Origin: Succinivibrio sp.
Lineage (GTDB): Bacteria > Pseudomonadota > Gammaproteobacteria > Enterobacterales > Succinivibrionaceae
Reading direction: 5' to 3'
Assembly (NCBI GenBank): GCA_017469335.1
Contig: JAFUGP010000190.1
Coordinates: forward strand, 1 to 47,913
Length of the DNA stretch: 47,913 nucleotides
The number at the start of each line of letters is the position of its first letter. Position 1 is the stretch's first letter. The notes under the pieces are model-generated. The model was not told the origin of the DNA, did no database searches, and was given only the letters and a program-made list of their open reading frames with translations. Shown in pieces: positions 43,766 to 47,913 of this stretch. The position numbers and the translations under genes were made by a program.

Positions 43766-45160
43766 TCAGGCCTGTGCCTCAACCTTGGCCTCGGCCTGCT
43801 TTAAGTTCTGCTCGCGGTACTGCTCGCACACATCTGCTTCTAATTTGTAGAACTTGAATACGAAAGCGGCGAGGAAGGAGAAGGCCGCCGGCAGATAGGC
43901 AAAGAGCAGCGAGAAGGCAAAGAGCTGATCGGCGGTGGCGCCGGAGGCAGCGGCCGCATCGGCATCGTAGTCGTAGAAGGCAAGGATGTAGCCTAACAGC
44001 GCCCCGCCTAAGGCCAGACCCAGCTTGGTGGCAAAGAGCATGCCTCCTGAGATGATGCCGTTGATGCGGGCGCCGTCGCGGTAGTACTGATAGTCGGAGC
44101 AGTCAGCCACGCTGGCCCAGACCAGGATACCGATCATCTCGCCTGCCAGCAGGGAGAGGAAGAACAGCGCGACATTGACGATGACCCCGTCGGAGGCGAT
44201 GACACCCAACAGCACCATGAACACGCCGGCAGCCACCTGGCTCCACACTAAAAGCGGGGTGCGCTTGATGAGACCTGCCTTGAGCATGGCGTTGGCCGCA
44301 ATGGGGGCGATGATGCCGGCCACGGAGCCTGTGGTCAAAAACAGCGAGAGTATGTACTGCACGGTATCGGCGTCAATGGTCAGCACGTACTTGACGAAAT
44401 AGGCGGCGGCGCCGAATTTCAAGGTGTTGACAATCATCACCAGCAGCTGACCGGCGTACATGATGAGCGCTTGGTCGTTCTTAAAGAGCATCTTGACCTG
44501 GGTGAGGAAGTTGATGGAATTGTCAATCGGGGTGTAGACGCGCTCCTTGGTGTTGAAAAAGCACAGCAGCACCATGATGATGCAGGCAATGCCGATGCCG
44601 GACATCACGGTACGGTAGCCTAAGACCTCGTTGTCGAACATCGCCAGCAGACCCGGCACGAACAGTGAGCAGAACAGGAAGGCAATCTTGTTGAGCGGGA
44701 AGCGGATGGTGTTGATGGAGATGCGCTCGTCGGAATCATCGGATACGGCACCTAACAGTGAGACATAGGGCACCATGACACAGGTGACCGACAGCGTCAG
44801 GAAGATATAGGTTGCGTAGGCGTAAATCACCTTGCCGGTCTCGGAGAGCTCCGGGCAGAAGAACAGCGCCGCGCAGGAGAGCCCGTAGGGTACCGAAGCG
44901 AACAAAAGCCAGGGACGGTAGCGGCCCATGCGGCTTTTGGTCCTGTCCGAGATCATGCCGCACAGCGGATCGGAGATTGCGTCAATAAAGCGCACGGCCA
45001 GGAACAAGGTGCCCATCACGGCCGGATTGAGCTTGAAGACGTCAGTGTAGAAGATGGTGAGGAACATCATGGTAAAACCCATGAAGATGTTGAGCGAGGC
45101 ATCGCCCAGCCCGTAGCAGAATTTCTCCCTGAAGGAGATTTTTTCGGTAGTGGCAGTCAT
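43766..45160 (-). CDS. GPH-family glycoside/cation symporter (MelB-like)
   Basis: 464 aa with about 12 membrane segments. FCYGLGDASLNIFMGF, FYTDVFKLNP, RFIDAISDPLCGMISDRTKSRMGRYRPW are the N-terminal GPH signature, giving cation-coupled uptake of a glycoside or uronide. AAGGAG lies 7 nt upstream. It is followed by the GH140-like gene and preceded by a ROK-type regulator on the same strand, so the three form a carbohydrate-use locus. Confidence 0.9.
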   Translation of the reverse strand: MTATTEKISFREKFCYGLGDASLNIFMGFTMMFLTIFYTDVFKLNPAVMGTLFLAVRFIDAISDPLCGMISDRTKSRMGRYRPWLLFASVPYGLSCAALFFCPELSETGKVIYAYATYIFLTLSVTCVMVPYVSLLGAVSDDSDERISINTIRFPLNKIAFLFCSLFVPGLLAMFDNEVLGYRTVMSGIGIACIIMVLLCFFNTKERVYTPIDNSINFLTQVKMLFKNDQALIMYAGQLLVMIVNTLKFGAAAYFVKYVLTIDADTVQYILSLFLTTGSVAGIIAPIAANAMLKAGLIKRTPLLVWSQVAAGVFMVLLGVIASDGVIVNVALFFLSLLAGEMIGILVWASVADCSDYQYYRDGARINGIISGGMLFATKLGLALGGALLGYILAFYDYDADAAAASGATADQLFAFSLLFAYLPAAFSFLAAFVFKFYKLEADVCEQYREQNLKQAEAKVEAQA

Positions 45161-45400
45161 AGGAAACTCCTTTGTAAATGTGACCTGTATGAATTATGGT
45201 CGGGGGAGTTGTCCGTAACCGCCGGGGCAGTCATATTTATTATCCTGTGAACAAATTATCAAAATTGTTGTGACGAGCATCAAATAAAAATGAAGGGCAT
45301 TTAGGAATAGTTATTTTATTTCAATAAGAAGCGTCAGATAAAACAGAAGCCGGACCCAGTGTTCCGCAGAACAGACATAAAGTCAGGCGTATGCAGCAGG

Positions 45401-46450
45401 TCAACTGTTCTCTCGCGCGGCCAAAAAGTCGGGGAGAGACTTTTTTTGCGGACTGGGGTCGAGCACTTCCACCAGCCGGTCAAAGCTTAAGTTGATGAAT
45501 TCATCCATCAGCCCTGCCATTTCCTTTTCGCGGTATTCGATGCTGAGGTTGCGCAACAGCGGATTGGGATCGTCCCTGAAACTGCGCATCACGCTGCCTA
45601 AGGCCTCCAGGTGTTCCTTGAAAGTGGAACCGGCCACGATGACCCGCCGCAAATTGAAGATGGGGGCCAGTGCCCGGATGGCAAAGGAGAGCGCGTCGGC
45701 GCTTTTGGCGGTAAAACTCCCCAGGCACTTTTCAAAGCCGCGCGGGTAGGGCAGATGCGAGCACTCGGGGAAGGAATCATGTTGTCCGGTGATGAGGCGG
45801 CCGTCAATAAAGACCCCCAGGGCGACCGAGCCCTCACCGCACATCAGTACCAGCGCCGAGTCAATGTCCACCCCGGGAGCGTGGTAGAGGCTCAACATGG
45901 GGCCTATGGCATAGTTGTAGACGTAGGAGGGCAGTGAAGTAGCTTCTTTGAGCAGCCGCGCCAACGGCACGCATTCATCCTTGAGATGGTTGTTGCGGTA
46001 CATGATGCCGTCGGCACCCTGTTCTAAGGTAGCCTGCGTGGCCAGGAGCAGCACTTGCGCCTTAAGTGCGCATTCCTGCTCAAGTGCGCTGAGGCCCGCG
46101 GCTATTTCCTGTACGAACTCGGGGACGTTATCGCAGGAGGAGAGTTCGCGTGCGATCAGAGGCTCCCGCGAGCCGTAACGGTACAATTCCAGGGAAAAGC
46201 GCCAGGTGGTGTGGATGATGAGCGCGCTTACGTAAGGCAAGCCCGCGCTGATCTTAAGTTCCTGCCCGGGACGCCCCGGTCCTGAAGGATCGTGTGTATC
46301 CCCCGTGGCGGAGATGAAGCCTAAGTCTGTCAGCGCATGCACCTGTTTGTGCGCCCAGGCTCTGCTCATGTTAAGTTCCCGGGCCAGAGCAGCCTGAGAG
46401 CGCTCCCGGCGATGCAGCAGTTTCAAGATCCCGCACAGTTCAGCTGACAT
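45401..46450 (-). CDS. ROK-type transcriptional regulator
   Basis: 349 aa from ATG 46450 (GGAG 6 nt upstream); a GTG at 46474 is in frame. N-terminal winged helix (LLHRRERSQAALARELNMSRAWAHKQVHALTDLGFI) followed by a ROK-like sugar-binding domain (ALVLMCGEGSVALGVFIDGRLITG). The zinc-binding CxCGxxGCxE motif usual in ROK repressors is absent (SHLPYPRGFEKCLGSF), so it is a divergent member. Likely represses the symporter/hydrolase pair downstream; a 240-bp gap holds their promoter. Confidence 0.75.
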   Translation of the reverse strand: MSAELCGILKLLHRRERSQAALARELNMSRAWAHKQVHALTDLGFISATGDTHDPSGPGRPGQELKISAGLPYVSALIIHTTWRFSLELYRYGSREPLIARELSSCDNVPEFVQEIAAGLSALEQECALKAQVLLLATQATLEQGADGIMYRNNHLKDECVPLARLLKEATSLPSYVYNYAIGPMLSLYHAPGVDIDSALVLMCGEGSVALGVFIDGRLITGQHDSFPECSHLPYPRGFEKCLGSFTAKSADALSFAIRALAPIFNLRRVIVAGSTFKEHLEALGSVMRSFRDDPNPLLRNLSIEYREKEMAGLMDEFINLSFDRLVEVLDPSPQKKSLPDFLAARENS

Positions 46451-46536
46451 GTCATCTCCGTTAAAAGTGCTCACCGTTTCCGGAGTCAGGACAGCTGCGC
46501 GGCGGTCGGCGCTCTGATGGCAACGGCTTTATGCGG

Positions 46537-47787
46537 CTATATTTCAAGGCTGTGTTCGTCAAGCAGAAAATCGTAGACTCCCATGATCAGCACACCGCTT
46601 TCGTTGTATAAGGGCGCGGGCGCGTCCTTGGTGATGATGATTTTCTTGAAGCCGTCCTGCGTGAGCAGCAAAGAGCGTTGCTCCTGCATCTTTTTGTCCT
46701 CATCCGTCAGGGACAGGGCCGACTGAATGTAATAGCGCTTGGAGCCCTGGTTGCAGACAAAATCTATCTCCCGCTGCCTGCGGGTCTTGGTACCCTGTTT
46801 GTTTACTTCGTTGGTGATCACCACCCCCACATCCACATTAAACCCCCGGACTTTCAATTCGTTGAAGATGATGTTCTCCAGGGCGTGGGTCTCTTCTACC
46901 TGACGGAAGTTCAACTGCGCGTTGCGCAGTCCCAGGTCGGAAAAATAATACTTAAGCGGCGTGTTGATATATCTCTTGCCTTTGACGTCGTACCTCAGGG
47001 CACTGTCAATGAGGAAGGAATCCTCAAAATATTCAATATATTTCTTAATGGTACTCTGGCTTATGGCCTGCTGCTTGACACTTTTAAAAGTAGCGGAGAG
47101 TTTGCTTGGGTTGGTAAGCGAACCTATAGCGGAGGCCAGGATGTTCAGCAATTCTGTAAGTTCGTTTTGGTGCCTGACCTGATTGCGGCCGGCAATATCC
47201 TTAAGGTAGGTTTCCGTGAGCAGAGTCTTTAAGAATTGAGTCTTTTGTTGCTCGCTGCCAAGTTCAAGCACCAACGGGAGCCCCCCGTACAGCAGGTATT
47301 CTTTCCAGGCCTGCTCCACCGTGCCCTCGTACACACTCATAAATTCTCCGAAGGTGAGAGGATACAGGCGGATCTCATCACCGCGGCCGCGAAACTCCGT
47401 GATGACGTCCTTGGAGAGAAATTTAGCGTTGCTGCCGGTCACATAGAGGTCCACGTTAGGCAGGCGGGAGAGGCTGTTGAGTACCGCCTCGAAGTCACCT
47501 AAGAGCTGTACCTCATCTAACAGCACATAATGCATGCCCTCATCTTTGAGCTTGCCTTTGACATAAGGAAAGAAGATCTTGGGATCGCGATAGTCTATAT
47601 TTTCATAAAGATCAAAGGCCATCTCCACGATATGGTCAGAGGGAACTTGCATTGCTTCTAAGTGCTCACGGAATAGCCTAAAGAGCAGGTAGGACTTACC
47701 GCACCTGCGTATGCCGGTGACTATCTTGATCAGATGATTGTGCTTTCTTATGATCAGTGCGTTGAGGTAGCGGTTGAAATTTCCGAG
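46537..47787 (-). CDS. Second AAA ATPase with DUF4143 C-terminus, 5' end disrupted
   Basis: From the first in-frame ATG (47652) the protein is 371 aa, but that start would lack the Walker A motif. The same frame continues upstream with YLNALIIRKHNHLIKIVTGIRRCGKSYLL, which is the normal N-terminus of this family and contains Walker A GIRRCGKS (47715-47692). The frame is closed by TAG at 47790-47788 and holds no ATG, GTG or TTG before 47652. Walker B-like VLLDEVQLL and the C-terminal EIDFVCNQGSKRYYIQSAL are intact. An ATG at 47812 (MLETDVSLARKF) would join in with a +1 shift near 47781. The gene is therefore a fresh frameshift, a sequencing error or uses an unusual start. Confidence 0.72.
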   Translation of the reverse strand, partial: LGNFNRYLNALIIRKHNHLIKIVTGIRRCGKSYLLFRLFREHLEAMQVPSDHIVEMAFDLYENIDYRDPKIFFPYVKGKLKDEGMHYVLLDEVQLLGDFEAVLNSLSRLPNVDLYVTGSNAKFLSKDVITEFRGRGDEIRLYPLTFGEFMSVYEGTVEQAWKEYLLYGGLPLVLELGSEQQKTQFLKTLLTETYLKDIAGRNQVRHQNELTELLNILASAIGSLTNPSKLSATFKSVKQQAISQSTIKKYIEYFEDSFLIDSALRYDVKGKRYINTPLKYYFSDLGLRNAQLNFRQVEETHALENIIFNELKVRGFNVDVGVVITNEVNKQGTKTRRQREIDFVCNQGSKRYYIQSALSLTDEDKKMQEQRSLLLTQDGFKKIIITKDAPAPLYNESGVLIMGVYDFLLDEHSLEI

Positions 47788-47842
47788 CTAGTGAGACGTC
47801 TGTTTCGAGCATTGGGACAGAACTTCCACAGAGCTTGAGACA

Positions 47843-47872
47843 GGGGGGAATTGAGAAGAGAGATTGCCCCCC
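47843..47872. repeat. G6/C6 inverted repeat
   Basis: GGGGGG (47843-47848) and CCCCCC (47867-47872) with 18 nt between. The remaining 47813-47913 contains no gene I can support. Confidence 0.4.
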
Positions 47873-47913
47873 GCCTGACTGCGAACGGAGCGTAGCGGAG
47901 AGAGCAGGCAGGC

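Noticed and set aside
45236..45262. Possible CRP half-site (TCACA) before the GPH symporter gene
   Set aside because: Only one half-site matches well; the other half is 3 of 5, too weak to call.

Overview
The window reads as a gene-dense bacterial chromosome segment from a gammaproteobacterium of roughly 55-60 % GC. The gene orders aroQ-accB-accC, ribD-ribE-ribH-nusB-thiL, rpsP-rimM-trmD-rplS, rppH-ptsP-thyA, a SeqA/Dam-type MutH, an SdhE and an SrmB-like helicase are typical of that class. Glycogen genes, stand-alone early-set carbohydrate-binding proteins and a plant-glycan utilisation locus suggest a carbohydrate-fermenting gut-type organism (Aeromonadales/Succinivibrionaceae would fit, but this is a guess).

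Layout. 1-4500: a partial gene, a carbohydrate-module lipoprotein coupled to the XerD recombinase, then the leftward aroQ-accB-accC fatty-acid/shikimate unit. 4600-10600: a rightward run glyA-ribD-ribE-ribH-nusB-thiL plus an FKBP lipoprotein. 10640-14980: leftward dsbD and rightward groES-groEL behind a clear heat-shock (sigma-32) promoter. 15000-19030: accessory-looking stretch with an Fsr-like exporter, a Fic protein, SixA and an AT-rich DUF4143 ATPase. 19190-24465: ribosomal/tRNA-modification operon from a strong sigma-70 promoter, then a LPS-type glycosyltransferase and a membrane HD-GYP protein. 24636-25105: initiator tRNA and a stand-alone glycogen-binding-like protein, with a near-perfect CRP palindrome upstream. 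25507-33749: mutH diverging from a tightly packed rppH-ptsP-thyA-sdhE-srmB-nagA-rpiR run. 33834-36572: glgC-glgA. 36884-40845: a cystine-type ABC transporter operon ending in a cystathionine lyase/synthase gene. 40864-46450: AlbA_2-type regulator, GH140-like hydrolase, GPH sugar symporter and ROK-type regulator. 46537-47913: a second DUF4143 ATPase whose 5' end appears broken.

The most striking signal is in the leader of the ABC/cystathionine operon (40579-40845, minus strand). A promoter-like site is followed by a 35-codon ORF with a good ribosome site and three consecutive TGT (Cys) codons, then by mutually exclusive RNA pairings that end in a textbook intrinsic terminator, all upstream of genes that would import cystine and process sulfur amino acids. 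This looks like a cysteine-responsive ribosome-mediated attenuator. Other regulatory structure worth attention: the structured groE leader, the rppH 5' hairpins, the CRP palindrome ahead of the glycogen-binding protein, and tandem TTTGCCCAAA repeats ahead of aroQ.
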